From: Myxococcus stipitatus | GTDB lineage: Bacteria > Myxococcota > Myxococcia > Myxococcales > Myxococcaceae | Assembly: GCF_021412625.1 (NCBI RefSeq) | Contig: NZ_JAKCFI010000001.1 | Coordinates: 620,001-684,000 of the forward strand | Reading direction: 5' to 3' | Length of the DNA stretch: 64,000 nt | Part shown: piece after piece, positions 50,203 through 59,491 of the stretch | Numbering within the stretch: position 1 is the stretch's first letter | How the letters are laid out: every line of letters starts with the position of its first letter | Translations under genes and position numbers: made by a program | Notes under the pieces: model-generated | What the model was told of the DNA's origin: nothing | What the model saw: only the letters and a program-made list of their open reading frames with translations | The model's database searches: none

Positions 50203-51405
50203 TCAGGAATCGCGAATTCGTGAAATTCCGCCCGGTACGGGCGGCCCTTCCTCGGCGGGTTGGACGGGGGGGATGTGGGCGAGCGAGGCCTGGGTGGCGA
50301 CGGTGTCGAGGCCCTGGCCCTCCTCCCACTGCACGGAGGAGAGGGCGCGGAAGCGGCGCGCGAGCGCGGAGAGCTCGGCGGCCTTGAGCTGGGCCTGACC
50401 GCTGCGCAGCGACAGCAGCGCGACGCGCGCGCGCTCCAGCAGGGCGACCTCCGCGCGGAGCCTCGCGAGGATGCGCTCGCGGCGCTGCTTGAGCTCGCCC
50501 AGCCGCTCCACCTCCTCGGCCAGTGACGCGGCGGCGGCCTCGAGCTGCCTGCGCGCGACGACGTCCGTTGTGGCCCGGGCGGAGCGCTCCAGCTCCTCGC
50601 GCTCCGCCTGGAGCTCCGCCTGCGCGCGCTCCTCCAGCTGGGCCTCCACGCCGGCCCACTCCGCCGCCAGCTCCACCGCGTCGCGGGTGATGCGCGCCAG
50701 CGTGCGGGCCAGCTCCTCGCGCGCGGGCTCGCGGGGCAGCAGCGCCAGCGACTGCCCACACTGGCGATACAGCGAGAGCGCGCGCTCGCACTGCGTCCGG
50801 AAGTCGCCCGCCAACCGGGGGATGAGCTCCTCGGCGCGGGCCTCCACCGGGTCCGCGGACAGGGCCAGGTGCGCGGCCACCGCGCTCAACCCCACGAAGA
50901 GGCCGAGGATGCCGCCCGTCACGCCCGCCGCGAGCAGCGCCGGGGTCGCCATGTCCGCCAGCCGCGCCGCGAACACGCGGGCGACCTCCAGGCCCGCCAG
51001 GCACAGGCCCGCGCCCAGCGCGCCGCCCAGGCCGAAGTGGAAGAGGGTGGGGCGCGCCTCCGCCACCTGTCCCTCCGCGCCGCGCTCGCTCAAGCGCGCG
51101 CGCACCAGCAGCGCCCCCGCCACCGCCGCCCCGCTGGCCACCGTCCACGCGGGCGCCATGCCCAGCGCGTAGGGCAGGGCGGTGAGCCCCACGCCCAGGC
51201 CTCCCAGGAGGAGGCGGTCCCAGCGGTCTCCCCGCGCGCACGCCAGCACGACGGCCGCGGGCACCAGCCACGACAGCGGCACGGGCAGCCCCACGCGCGT
51301 CGAGACGAGCTGGACGAGCCCCGCCCCCGCGCCCGCCGCGATGGCGCGCGTCACCGTGCGTTCGAAGGCTTCTCGGTGGTGGAGTTGCAAAATGGTGGCG
51401 TTCAT
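50203..51405 (-). CDS. Membrane protein with long C-terminal coiled coil
   Basis: A 400-residue protein of unknown function. Start at ATG 51405. The first half has about six hydrophobic helices (WLVPAAVVLACA, LLLGGLGVGLTALPYAL, GALGAGLCLAGLEVARVFAA, ALLAAGVTGGILGLFVGLS), the second half a long charged coiled coil (about 230-355, QLEERAQAELQAEREELERSA and on) and a short Pro-rich end. No motif I recognise. It precedes the EAL gene on the same strand by 134 bp. Its N-terminus diverges from the MDR oxidoreductase 74 bp away. Confidence 0.65.
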   Translation of the reverse strand: MNATILQLHHREAFERTVTRAIAAGAGAGLVQLVSTRVGLPVPLSWLVPAAVVLACARGDRWDRLLLGGLGVGLTALPYALGMAPAWTVASGAAVAGALLVRARLSERGAEGQVAEARPTLFHFGLGGALGAGLCLAGLEVARVFAARLADMATPALLAAGVTGGILGLFVGLSAVAAHLALSADPVEARAEELIPRLAGDFRTQCERALSLYRQCGQSLALLPREPAREELARTLARITRDAVELAAEWAGVEAQLEERAQAELQAEREELERSARATTDVVARRQLEAAAASLAEEVERLGELKQRRERILARLRAEVALLERARVALLSLRSGQAQLKAAELSALARRFRALSSVQWEEGQGLDTVATQASLAHIPPVQPAEEGPPVPGGISRIRDS

Positions 51406-51479
51406 CGACACCCCGGGGCCGGGCCGCGGAAAGACAGTTCTCCCCCTTTCACGTACCGGCGAATTAAAAGGTCTGCTGG

Positions 51480-52508
51480 ATGAAAGCCCCCCCTGTTCCC
51501 CCGGAGATGCGAGCGCTGGTCCTCACCGCCTATGACGGGCGCCCCGAGTCCCTCCAGGTGGCGCGGCGCGCCGTGCCCCGGCCCACGTCGGGGCAGGTGC
51601 TGGTGCGGATGGCGGCCTCGCCCATCAACCCGGCGGACCTCCAGTTCGTCCGGGGGCGCCACGGGTTGCGCAACGCGCTGCCGGTGGTGCCGGGCTTCGA
51701 GGGCAGCGGCACGGTGGTGGCGGCCGGCGGGCTCGCGGGGCAGCTGCTGGTGGGGCGCAGGGTGGCGTGCGTGGCGCCGGTGGGGGGCGACGGGCTGTGG
51801 GCGGAGTACGCGGTGGTGCCGTTGCACCAGTGCATCCCGCTGCGGGCCCACATCTCCGACGAGCAGGGCGCCAGCCTCTTCGTGAACCCGTGTACCGCGT
51901 GGGTGTTGATGGAGCGCGCGCGGGAGGGCGGGCACGCGGCGCTGGCGCAGACGGGGGCGGCCAGCAGCGTGGGCCTCATGCTGGCGGCGCTGGCGCGGCG
52001 GCGCGACGTCCCCATGGTGCACGTGGTGCGGCGCACCGAACAGGTGGAGCGGCTGCGCGAGGTGGGCGCGGTGCACGTGCTGAGCAGCGAGGAGCCGGAG
52101 TTCGAGGAGCGGCTGCGGCTCTTGTGTCACGAGCTGAAGGTGTCGCTCGCGTTCGACGCGGTGGCGGGCCGGCTCACCGGACAGATGCTGGGCGCCCTCC
52201 CCGACGGGGGGCGCGTCACCGTCTACGGCGCGCTGTCCGAACAGGAGAGCCGCATCGACCCGGCGGACGTCATGTTCGGCCGCAAGACGGTGGATGGCTT
52301 CTCGCTGTCGGAGTGGGCGCGGCGGGGCTTCGGACGCGAGCAGCTCAAGGCGCTGATGGGCGTGCCCACGCTGGTGGGCAACGCGCTGGAGCTGCCCGTG
52401 CGCGCGTGCCTGCCGCTGGAGTCCGCGGGCGAGGCCGTGCGCATCGCCTCCGCGGACATGACGTCCGGCAAGGTGCTCTTCATGCCGGACAAGGGCGCGG
52501 GGCCCTGA
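51480..52508 (+). CDS. MDR-superfamily oxidoreductase (zinc-free quinone-oxidoreductase type)
   Basis: A 342-residue NAD(P)H-dependent reductase of the medium-chain superfamily. GroES-like part about 10-130 (VLVRMAASPINPADLQFVRG, VPGFEGSGTVVAAG), Rossmann part about 135-270. The structural and catalytic zinc Cys residues are absent, as in quinone oxidoreductase and enoyl-CoA reductase types. The nucleotide loop is QTGAASSVGLML, where AASSVG replaces the usual GGGVG. The substrate is unknown. It ends 9 bases from the convergent ybaK. Confidence 0.85.
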   Translation: MKAPPVPPEMRALVLTAYDGRPESLQVARRAVPRPTSGQVLVRMAASPINPADLQFVRGRHGLRNALPVVPGFEGSGTVVAAGGLAGQLLVGRRVACVAPVGGDGLWAEYAVVPLHQCIPLRAHISDEQGASLFVNPCTAWVLMERAREGGHAALAQTGAASSVGLMLAALARRRDVPMVHVVRRTEQVERLREVGAVHVLSSEEPEFEERLRLLCHELKVSLAFDAVAGRLTGQMLGALPDGGRVTVYGALSEQESRIDPADVMFGRKTVDGFSLSEWARRGFGREQLKALMGVPTLVGNALELPVRACLPLESAGEAVRIASADMTSGKVLFMPDKGAGP

Positions 52509-52517
52509 CGCGCGCGC

Positions 52518-52994
52518 TCAGGTCTTGTCGCGGGAGATGGGGCCGACCTTCGCCTTCGTCACCCGCAGGTAGTCGGAAGGGGCGAGCACCAGCTGCGTGC
52601 CCCGCACCCCCGCGGACACCGCCACCTCGTCGAAGAGCTCCAGCGTCTCGTCGACGAACACGGGGTAGTCCTTCTTGCCGCCGATGGCCGTGCACCCGCC
52701 GCGCACGTAGCCGGTGAGCGGCTGCAGCTCCTTGAGGGGGACCGTGTCCACCTTGCGGTCGCCGGACAGGCGCGCCAGCGCCTTGAGGTCCAGCTCCGCG
52801 TTGCCGGGGACGACGGCCATCAGCACGCCGGTGCGGTCGCCGCGCGCGACGAGCGTCTTGAAGACCTGCTCGGCGGGCATGCCCACCTTGGCGGCCACCG
52901 TCTCCGCGGACAGGTCGTCCGGGTCCACGTCGTAGTCGCGCAGCGAGTACTTCACGCCCAGCGAGTCGAGCAGCCGGGCGGCGTTGGTCTTCAT
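52518..52994 (-). CDS. ybaK: Cys-tRNA(Pro) deacylase YbaK/EbsC
   Basis: A 158-residue editing enzyme that removes Cys mischarged on tRNA(Pro). Start at ATG 52994 (MKTNAARLLDSLGVKYSLRDY); the upstream frame is an accident of high GC. Typical motifs: AAKVGMPAEQVFKTLVARGD with the active Lys, and GYVRGGCTAIGGKKDYPVFVDETL. Full length for the family. It starts 4 bases after the purK stop, the third gene of a pur operon, which is not a fixed partnership. Confidence 0.92.
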   Translation of the reverse strand: MKTNAARLLDSLGVKYSLRDYDVDPDDLSAETVAAKVGMPAEQVFKTLVARGDRTGVLMAVVPGNAELDLKALARLSGDRKVDTVPLKELQPLTGYVRGGCTAIGGKKDYPVFVDETLELFDEVAVSAGVRGTQLVLAPSDYLRVTKAKVGPISRDKT

Positions 52995-52998
52995 CGCC

Positions 52999-54144
52999 TC
53001 AGACTCCCAGGGCCCTGGCGGCGGCCTGCACCCGGGACAGCGCGTCCTCGGGCGTGGCGCCCACGGCGGACAGGTGGCCCATCTTCCGCCCCTTGCGCGC
53101 GTCGCGCTTGCCATACAGGTGCAGCCGCACGCCCGGCAGCGCCAGCGCGTCCTCGAAGCGAGGGCCGCCCTCGCGCAGCCACAGGTCGCCCAGCAGGTTG
53201 ACGATGGCGGCCGGACGCACGACCTCCACCGAGCCCAGCGGCAGGTTGCACGCGGCGCGCACGGCCTGCTCGAACTGGGAGGTGAGGCACGCGACCTCCG
53301 TCGAATGGAAGCTGTTGTGCGGGCGCGGCGCCAGCTCGTTCACCAGCACGCTGCCGTCGCGCAGCAGGAACAGCTCCACCACGAGCAGGCCCTCGACCTG
53401 GAGCGCCTCCGTGATTCCGCGCGCCAGCTCCGTGGCCCTCGCGGAGACCTGGGGCGGCAGCGGGCCCGGCAGGAGCGACCAGGCGAGGATTCGCTCCTCG
53501 TGGTGGTTGAAGGCGGGCGGGTACACGGCCAGCTCGCCCCTGGGGCTGCGCGCCACCAGCACGGACAGCTCCGACTGGAGGTCCAGCGCCGCCTCCACGA
53601 CGACCGAGCGCTCGCCCAGCTCGCGCCACGCGGTGGCGGCCTCGGCGGCGCTCTTCACCTCCACCTGCCCGCGTCCGTCGTAGCCTCCCTCGCTGGACTT
53701 CACGAAGCACCGGCCGCCGAGCGCCTGGATGGCCTCCGCCAGCTCCTGGGCGGAGTGCGCCTCGCGCCACGGCCCCACGGGGAAGCCGCCCTTGGCGAGC
53801 CAGCCCTTCTGTCGTCCGCGGTGCTGCACCACGTGGAGCACGGACGCGCCCGGCCGCATGGGGGCGTGGCGGGCCACGGCCTCCAGGGTGGTGAGCGGAA
53901 CCTTCTCGATTTCGAGCGTCACCGTGTCACAGCCGCGCGCCAGGTCCTCGGCGGCGGCGACGTCCGCGAAGGACGCGGTGAGGCAGCGGTCCACCACCGA
54001 GCGGGCGGGGCACGTGGCGTCCGGGTCGAGCGCCTGCACCTGGAAGCCCAGCGTGCGCGCGGCCAGGGCCATCATCCGGCCCAGCTGCCCACCCCCGAGG
54101 ATTCCAATCGTCCCGCCAGGAAGCACCACGCGCGCGTCACTCAT
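52999..54144 (-). CDS. purK: N5-carboxyaminoimidazole ribonucleotide synthase PurK
   Basis: An ATP-grasp enzyme, 381 residues, converting AIR, ATP and bicarbonate to N5-CAIR in purine synthesis. N-terminal Rossmann start GGTIGILGGGQLGRMMALAARTLGF, the ATP-grasp motifs GGRCFVKSSEGGYDGRGQ, and the ligand region VEGLLVVELFLLRDGSVLVNELAPRPHNSFHSTEVACLTSQFEQ, all diagnostic of PurK. Start at ATG 54144 overlaps the purE stop as ATGA. Length is normal. Confidence 0.95.
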   Translation of the reverse strand: MSDARVVLPGGTIGILGGGQLGRMMALAARTLGFQVQALDPDATCPARSVVDRCLTASFADVAAAEDLARGCDTVTLEIEKVPLTTLEAVARHAPMRPGASVLHVVQHRGRQKGWLAKGGFPVGPWREAHSAQELAEAIQALGGRCFVKSSEGGYDGRGQVEVKSAAEAATAWRELGERSVVVEAALDLQSELSVLVARSPRGELAVYPPAFNHHEERILAWSLLPGPLPPQVSARATELARGITEALQVEGLLVVELFLLRDGSVLVNELAPRPHNSFHSTEVACLTSQFEQAVRAACNLPLGSVEVVRPAAIVNLLGDLWLREGGPRFEDALALPGVRLHLYGKRDARKGRKMGHLSAVGATPEDALSRVQAAARALGV

Positions 54145-54638
54145 GACAACTCCCGATGCGCCAGCACCTCGTCGGTGCGCGCCTTTCGCCAGGCCGCGAG
54201 CCGCTCGCGCAGCTGCGGATACTTGAGGGCCAGGATGGAGGCGGCGTGCAGCGCGGCGTTGGCGGCGCCCGGCTTGCCGATGGCCTGCGTCCCCACGGGC
54301 ACCCCCTTGGGCATCTGCACGATGGACAAGAGCGCGTCGATGCCCGCCAGCAGCGTGGTGGGCATGGGCACGCCGATGACCGGCAGCAGCGTCTTGCTCG
54401 ACACCATGCCCGGCAGGTGGGCCGCGCCGCCCGCCGCGGCGATGATGAGCGACAGGCCGCGCGCCTCCGCGGTGGACGCGTACTCCATCATCCAGTCGGG
54501 CGTGCGGTGCGCCGACACCACGCGCACCTCGTGAGGGATGCCCAGCTCCCGCAGGATGTCGATGCCCGGCTGCAGGTACTCCAGGTCGCTCTTCCCGCCC
54601 ATGATGACCCCGACCCAGGGGCTGTTTCCGCTCGCCAT
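54141..54638 (-). CDS. purE: N5-CAIR mutase PurE
   Basis: A 165-residue class I PurE that turns N5-CAIR into CAIR. Start at ATG 54638 gives MASGNSPWVGVIMGGKSDLE, with the Ser-Asp substrate motif of PurE. Further hallmarks: VVSAHRTPDWMMEYASTA, AAAGGAAHLPGMVSSKTLLPVIGVP and AIGKPGAANAALHAASILAL. The presence of PurK next door agrees with the class I (mutase) type. Slightly upstream is a possible sigma-70-type promoter. Confidence 0.96.
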   Translation of the reverse strand: MASGNSPWVGVIMGGKSDLEYLQPGIDILRELGIPHEVRVVSAHRTPDWMMEYASTAEARGLSLIIAAAGGAAHLPGMVSSKTLLPVIGVPMPTTLLAGIDALLSIVQMPKGVPVGTQAIGKPGAANAALHAASILALKYPQLRERLAAWRKARTDEVLAHRELS

Positions 54639-54695
54639 TCGGTCCACGCCTCCATTGCGCTCTTGCGCTCTCCGGCCGTGGGCTGGAGGAACGCG

Positions 54696-54725
54696 GAGAT
54701 AGGGCGGGGCGATTCCAACGGTCAA
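54696..54725 (-). promoter_or_regulatory. Possible promoter of the purEK operon
   Basis: Minus strand: TTGACC (54725-54720), 18-bp spacer, TATCTC (54701-54696). The start would be near 54689, about 50 bases before the purE ATG. No PurR-like palindrome was noticed. Confidence 0.35.
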
Positions 54726-54859
54726 CCTGGAAAGTCAGAATGACCCCGGGTGTGGCGGTGGATCCACACCCATGGGTCCGCTCCATCCCCGTGTCGTCGG
54801 CGCGAGGGAGACAACCATGCGGATGGTTGCTCGCATTCCTGTCATGGCAGCTTTTCCCA

Positions 54860-57800
54860 ATGCCCAGACCCCCATCATGGTGTGTCGTCTTTCGTTCGGT
54901 CGCATCGTGTCTCCTCGCGTGGCTCCCGCTCGCGGGGTGCCAGCGGGGGGAACCCGTCGACATGGCGGCACGCGGGGGAGCATCCGCGCCCCTGTCGAGC
55001 ACGGCTGCCGGGGGCGCGTCGACGCTGGAGTTGCGTAACGCGCTCGTGACCAGGCCCTTCGCGCCGACGTTGCTCACGCCGGACGGTCGGCTGGGGCTCG
55101 TCTTCGAGGACGCCACGCAGGTGCGCTTCATCGCGGTGGGCGAGCCGCGCATCGAGGTGAGCGCGGGGGTGCCTCGCTTCCCGAGCGACACCCAGCAGGG
55201 GACGATGCTGCCGCTACCGCTGCCCCCGGTGCAGGCGCGGACGCGCGCCTTCTTCCGCTCGGACCTGACGACGCCCTTGCTGCAGGGCGTGACGGTGACT
55301 CCGTCGATCCAGTCGGGGCAGGGCGCGCTGGTGATGGATGCGCGCTATTCGCCCTCGGGGCGGCCGTTCCCCGTGCGGACGCCGCAGGCGTGTCTGGACG
55401 TGACGCTGGCGACGCGCGACGCGCGGGTCGCGCTCGACGGCCGGTATGACTGCTATCGGCTCCTCCACTTCCAGCCCTTCGTGGCGCCGCCGAGCGGAGA
55501 CGGCACCACGGCGGTGGCGGTGTTCCAGGCGGAGGCGGTGGTGGTGGTGGATGCGAGGCGCCCGGACACGACGGGCGGCGTGTCGCGACTGGCCGTGCCC
55601 TCGATTGCCGACGGCCGGTACCTGTCCGGGTTCCGCCTGAGCTCCGACACGTCCAGCGACTACTACGTGTGGGGGAAGGAGCTGAGCGCCACCGCGGATG
55701 GCCGGTTGCTGGTCGCCGAGGGCGGACGGTGGGCCTACAACGAAACGCCCTGGAACCCGGTGACGTGGACTCGGCAGCGGGAGCTGGGCGCGCTGTACGA
55801 CAGCGTCCGGCTCGACGTGGATGGACTCAACCGCGTCTGTCGGCGCCTCGTGTCCGGTCAGCCGTCGTGTACGTCCGCGCAGGAGGAGCCCTTCGCGCGC
55901 GTCTACCCGGTCGGCGCGCGCCCCTTCTATCTGGGGGATGGGAGCCGCAGGCTCGACGGCGGGCTGCCCACGCACCTGCAATGTGGCTACACCTGGATCA
56001 CGCCGGATGGCACGGACGTGTTCTGCCGGCCCGACCCGGCCCTCAACCCCACGGTGCTCCCGGCCGTCGCGCTGGAGCTGCCCCAGGGCTTCGAGCGCTC
56101 CACGGGCATGCACACCTTCGCGGTGGGGCAGCACACGGGTTGGCTGGTCCAGCGGTTGGACAGCACCATCAACAGCCGGCGCTTCAACCCGGAGTGGGCC
56201 GTGTCACCTCCGCACCCGAGTGAGCCCGTGCATCGCCCGCTGTCCCCGCTGCTCGTCGACGCCGCCACCGGGTACTGGGCGGCCACGCGCGCGGACTCGG
56301 AGCAGACGTTGCCGCTGGACGGGCGCTGGCCGGTGTTCCAGTTCATGAGCCAGGACGACGGGGTGCGCACGGCGGCGGGGGCGCGGTATGCCAGCCTGGG
56401 GCTGGTGCCGGAGTCCGGCAACCCGGGCATGTGGACGAACATGCACTACTGGGAAGCGTCGTTCGGGTGCGGCGTGGACCCTGCGTGCCTGCTCCACCTG
56501 CCGATGAACGAGCTGTTCTACGACGCGAACGCGGCGCCGCTGGTGCTGCGCGCCCAGCCGCGCACGCAGGACACGTCGGGCAACGCCGTCTTCGGGGACT
56601 CCTCGGGGTACGTGAGTCCCATCGTGTCCCCCTACGTAGGGCACCTCGAGGGCTCGGCGCGCTTCATCGGAGAGGTCCATGGCGCCGCGGACGACGAGCG
56701 CTATCTCTCCGGCTTCCGTGGGACGGGCATCAGCGTGGGGGCGAGCGGCGCCGTCACCGTGCGGGTGAGCGGGTATGACCAACCCTTCTGCGGTCGCAAC
56801 AAGGGCTGCCTGGTCGCGCAGGACTACTCCGCGACGGGCTTCACGGCGGAGTTCGCCTTCCTCCCCCTCTTCGACACCGGCGGGAAGTACATCACCCTCG
56901 CGCGCCACGAAGGGCTGTGGCGCGTCTTCCTCTCGCAGGGCGGGCTCTACGCCACGGTCGAGTACTCGGTCGGCTCGGAGCCACGGACCTACACGCTCGG
57001 CCCGGTGGCCATCCCATCCTCCTCGTTGTCCGCGACTCCGGCCGAGCAGGCGACCCGGTGGACGCACGTGGCGGTGCGCGTCGACGAGGGGGCCGCGCGC
57101 TTCGCCTTCGTGGTCGATGGGGCCATCGTGATGGAGGTCCCGCTGGGCGGGGGCGTGACGCTGCGGGGCCTCGTCGGGGGCCCGGAGGGGCAGGTCATCC
57201 GCGTGGGCCCGGCGGGTTCCTGCGCGGACTGCCCCGCCGATGACGCGTTCTTCGTCGACGAGCTCGCCTTCTATTCGGCGCCGAGGACGGACCTGGAGCT
57301 GGCCGCGTCGGCCGGGCGGCTCTCCGGGCGCGAGGGCCTGTTGACGGCGGCCCAGGCGCGTGTGCTGCTGGCGCGCTTCTTCAGCGTCGTGAATCCCCGG
57401 AGGCTGGCGCTCCAGGCGGATGGCTTCCCGCGCTTCCTCCGCGAGGAGGACCTGCGCATCCCTGAGGTCTTCGAGGCGTTCCTGGCGCCGGGAGGGGAGC
57501 AGCGCTTCATCACGCTGGTCGAGGCGGGCGCGGCGCTGTTCCACTCCAGCGCGCTGGCGACGACCGCGTCGGGCGCCATCCAGACCCAGGCGGGGACGTC
57601 GGCGCTGATGTCGTGCGCGACATGCCACACTCCGTCGCTCTCCTTCACCGATGGCCACCCGGGAGCCATCGGCGCCCAGGCCTCGATGCGCAACGTGCCC
57701 ACGCTGGTGAACCGCGCGCTGGGTAGCCGCCACGGCGGCCGGCGAGGGGGGCGGGACCTGGTGTCCGCGGTGCTGGTGGACGCGGAGGACCCCGCCCGGA

Positions 57801-59482
57801 TGAACGCGGACATCGACCAGGTGCTGGTCCGCATCAACGCGGGAGGGGGTGAGGTGGAGCACCTGAAGGCGCTCCTGGGCGCCGTCTACGACCAGGCGCC
57901 CGCTCGACGAGAGCACCTCCAGCAGGCGCTCGCAGCCTTCCTGCTGGTCCAGCTCCAGGTGGAGTCGCTGGCGCAGGCGGTGGAGGTCTCCGGCCAGTCG
58001 GTGGTGGACCTCCAGGGCAACCTGGTGCGTGCCGAGCAGGTGCGCCTGGGCCGGCAGCTCTTCGAGGGCAAGGCGCGGTGTATCGCCTGCCACTCGGGAC
58101 CGAACTTCTCGGACGAGCTCGCCCACGACACGGGGACGCGCGAGTTCGATGTCACCGACGCCTTCGCCTACAAGACGCCCACGCTCTGGAACGTGGCGGA
58201 CACCGCGCCGTACTTCCACACCGGCGAGGTCGCGACCCTGCGGGAGGTGCTCGACTTCTACAACCGGGGCGGCGGCGACCATGTCTTCGCGCGCGGGGGG
58301 CGGCACGTCGTCGACCCGGAGCTGCGGCCCCTGGCGCTCGACGAACACGAACTGGTGGCGCTGGAGGTGTACCTGCGCGCGCTGCGCGACGCGGGCCCCG
58401 TGTTGAGGGCGGGAGGGGAGGCGCTGGCGTTCAGCGACCATGGCCCCATCCCCGGGATGTCCTGCATCGCCATCTCCGAGGGCCAGGACTCCGCGGGCTG
58501 GGATGACAACTACCTGTGCTCGCCTCGGGACGAGGGCCTCGTGTGGAGCAGCACCGGCCCCGTGGCCGGCATGCGCTGCACGCAGGTGACGGAGTCCTCG
58601 GAGCCCGCGTCGACGTCGTGGGACGACAACTTCCTCTGCGTGCCCCAGGGCTCCGCGCTCCAGCTCGAGTGGTCGTCGTCGGGCCCCCGGTTCGGCAAGG
58701 CGTGCGTGGGCTTCTTCGAGCGGCTGGACCCCCACGGATGGCACGACAACTACCTGTGCCAGGACGTGCCGCTCCGGGTCCGCTTCAGCGCGGCGGGGCC
58801 CATCGCGGGGATGTCGTGCGTGCTCATGAACGAAGTCAACGATGTCGCGGGGGGCTGGTCGGACAACTACGCCTGCACCAACAAGGACATCGGTTTGCGC
58901 TGGAGCGCGGCGGGGCCCATCGCTGGCCTGCGCTGTATGCGGGTCTTCGAGGGCGCGGAGCCGGCATCCACGGGCTGGGAGGACAACCACCTGTGCGTCC
59001 CCCCGGAGTCCCCCGCCTTCCTCTCCTGGTCCCAGAACGGCTCGCAGTCCGGACTCACCTGCACGCGTTTCCACGAACCGCGGGACCCCCACACCTGGGA
59101 TGACAACTTCCTGTGTCACCGCGAGGAGCCGCTGACGCTGGAGTTCCGCTCCGCGGGTTCCGTCGCCGGCAAGGTGTGCACGCGCATCGACGAGCTCTCG
59201 GACACCGCCGGCACCTGGGACGACAACTACCTCTGCGCCAACCGCGACATCGGCCTGCGTTGGAGCTCGGCCGGAGTGGTGGCCGGGATGCGCTGCACGC
59301 CCATCACCGAGCGCCTGGAGCCCGCGTCCACGACGTGGACCGACAACTCCCTCTGCCTGCCGTCCACGTCGTCCCTCCAGCTCTCGTGGTCCGACCAGGG
59401 GGCCCTGCCCGGCCGCACCTGCGTCGCATGGCTGGAGACCGCGGACCCCCACGGATGGGAGGACAACCACCTCTGCTACTGA
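54860..59482 (+). CDS. Di-haem peroxidase-like lipoprotein with LamG domain and nine C-terminal Cys repeats
   Basis: A 1,540-residue outer-surface protein. Start at ATG 54860 gives a compact lipoprotein signal ending LPLAGC (Cys 27); the frame is open back to 54740 with no better start, and ribosome sites are weak at both. Residues 27-640 are beta-rich and unassigned. About 650-765 is a LamG/concanavalin-like domain (FTAEFAFLPLFDTGGKYITL, then WTHVAVRVDE). About 900-1175 is a di-haem cytochrome c peroxidase/MauG-type domain: CATCH (919-923), RNVPTLVNRALG, CIACH (1074-1078), KTPTLWNVADTAPYFHTGE. The final 350 residues are nine repeats of about 39 residues. Activity on an extracellular substrate is inferred; the ligand-binding and repeat parts may target it to a surface polymer. 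Confidence 0.82.
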   Translation: MPRPPSWCVVFRSVASCLLAWLPLAGCQRGEPVDMAARGGASAPLSSTAAGGASTLELRNALVTRPFAPTLLTPDGRLGLVFEDATQVRFIAVGEPRIEVSAGVPRFPSDTQQGTMLPLPLPPVQARTRAFFRSDLTTPLLQGVTVTPSIQSGQGALVMDARYSPSGRPFPVRTPQACLDVTLATRDARVALDGRYDCYRLLHFQPFVAPPSGDGTTAVAVFQAEAVVVVDARRPDTTGGVSRLAVPSIADGRYLSGFRLSSDTSSDYYVWGKELSATADGRLLVAEGGRWAYNETPWNPVTWTRQRELGALYDSVRLDVDGLNRVCRRLVSGQPSCTSAQEEPFARVYPVGARPFYLGDGSRRLDGGLPTHLQCGYTWITPDGTDVFCRPDPALNPTVLPAVALELPQGFERSTGMHTFAVGQHTGWLVQRLDSTINSRRFNPEWAVSPPHPSEPVHRPLSPLLVDAATGYWAATRADSEQTLPLDGRWPVFQFMSQDDGVRTAAGARYASLGLVPESGNPGMWTNMHYWEASFGCGVDPACLLHLPMNELFYDANAAPLVLRAQPRTQDTSGNAVFGDSSGYVSPIVSPYVGHLEGSARFIGEVHGAADDERYLSGFRGTGISVGASGAVTVRVSGYDQPFCGRNKGCLVAQDYSATGFTAEFAFLPLFDTGGKYITLARHEGLWRVFLSQGGLYATVEYSVGSEPRTYTLGPVAIPSSSLSATPAEQATRWTHVAVRVDEGAARFAFVVDGAIVMEVPLGGGVTLRGLVGGPEGQVIRVGPAGSCADCPADDAFFVDELAFYSAPRTDLELAASAGRLSGREGLLTAAQARVLLARFFSVVNPRRLALQADGFPRFLREEDLRIPEVFEAFLAPGGEQRFITLVEAGAALFHSSALATTASGAIQTQAGTSALMSCATCHTPSLSFTDGHPGAIGAQASMRNVPTLVNRALGSRHGGRRGGRDLVSAVLVDAEDPARMNADIDQVLVRINAGGGEVEHLKALLGAVYDQAPARREHLQQALAAFLLVQLQVESLAQAVEVSGQSVVDLQGNLVRAEQVRLGRQLFEGKARCIACHSGPNFSDELAHDTGTREFDVTDAFAYKTPTLWNVADTAPYFHTGEVATLREVLDFYNRGGGDHVFARGGRHVVDPELRPLALDEHELVALEVYLRALRDAGPVLRAGGEALAFSDHGPIPGMSCIAISEGQDSAGWDDNYLCSPRDEGLVWSSTGPVAGMRCTQVTESSEPASTSWDDNFLCVPQGSALQLEWSSSGPRFGKACVGFFERLDPHGWHDNYLCQDVPLRVRFSAAGPIAGMSCVLMNEVNDVAGGWSDNYACTNKDIGLRWSAAGPIAGLRCMRVFEGAEPASTGWEDNHLCVPPESPAFLSWSQNGSQSGLTCTRFHEPRDPHTWDDNFLCHREEPLTLEFRSAGSVAGKVCTRIDELSDTAGTWDDNYLCANRDIGLRWSSAGVVAGMRCTPITERLEPASTTWTDNSLCLPSTSSLQLSWSDQGALPGRTCVAWLETADPHGWEDNHLCY
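58430..59479 (+). repeat. Nine-unit coding repeat arranged as three triads
   Basis: Each unit runs W-S-x2-GP-x-AGM-x-C, 13-17 residues, W-x-DN-x-LC, with two Cys. Three unit types recur in order: one ending with an (S/A/T)-AG-x-W segment, one with EPAST-x-W, one with DPH-x-W. The triad thus repeats three times with periods of 118 and 120 codons (first units at nt 58442, 58796 and 59156). Confidence 0.85.
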
Positions 59483-59491
59483 CGCCCGACG

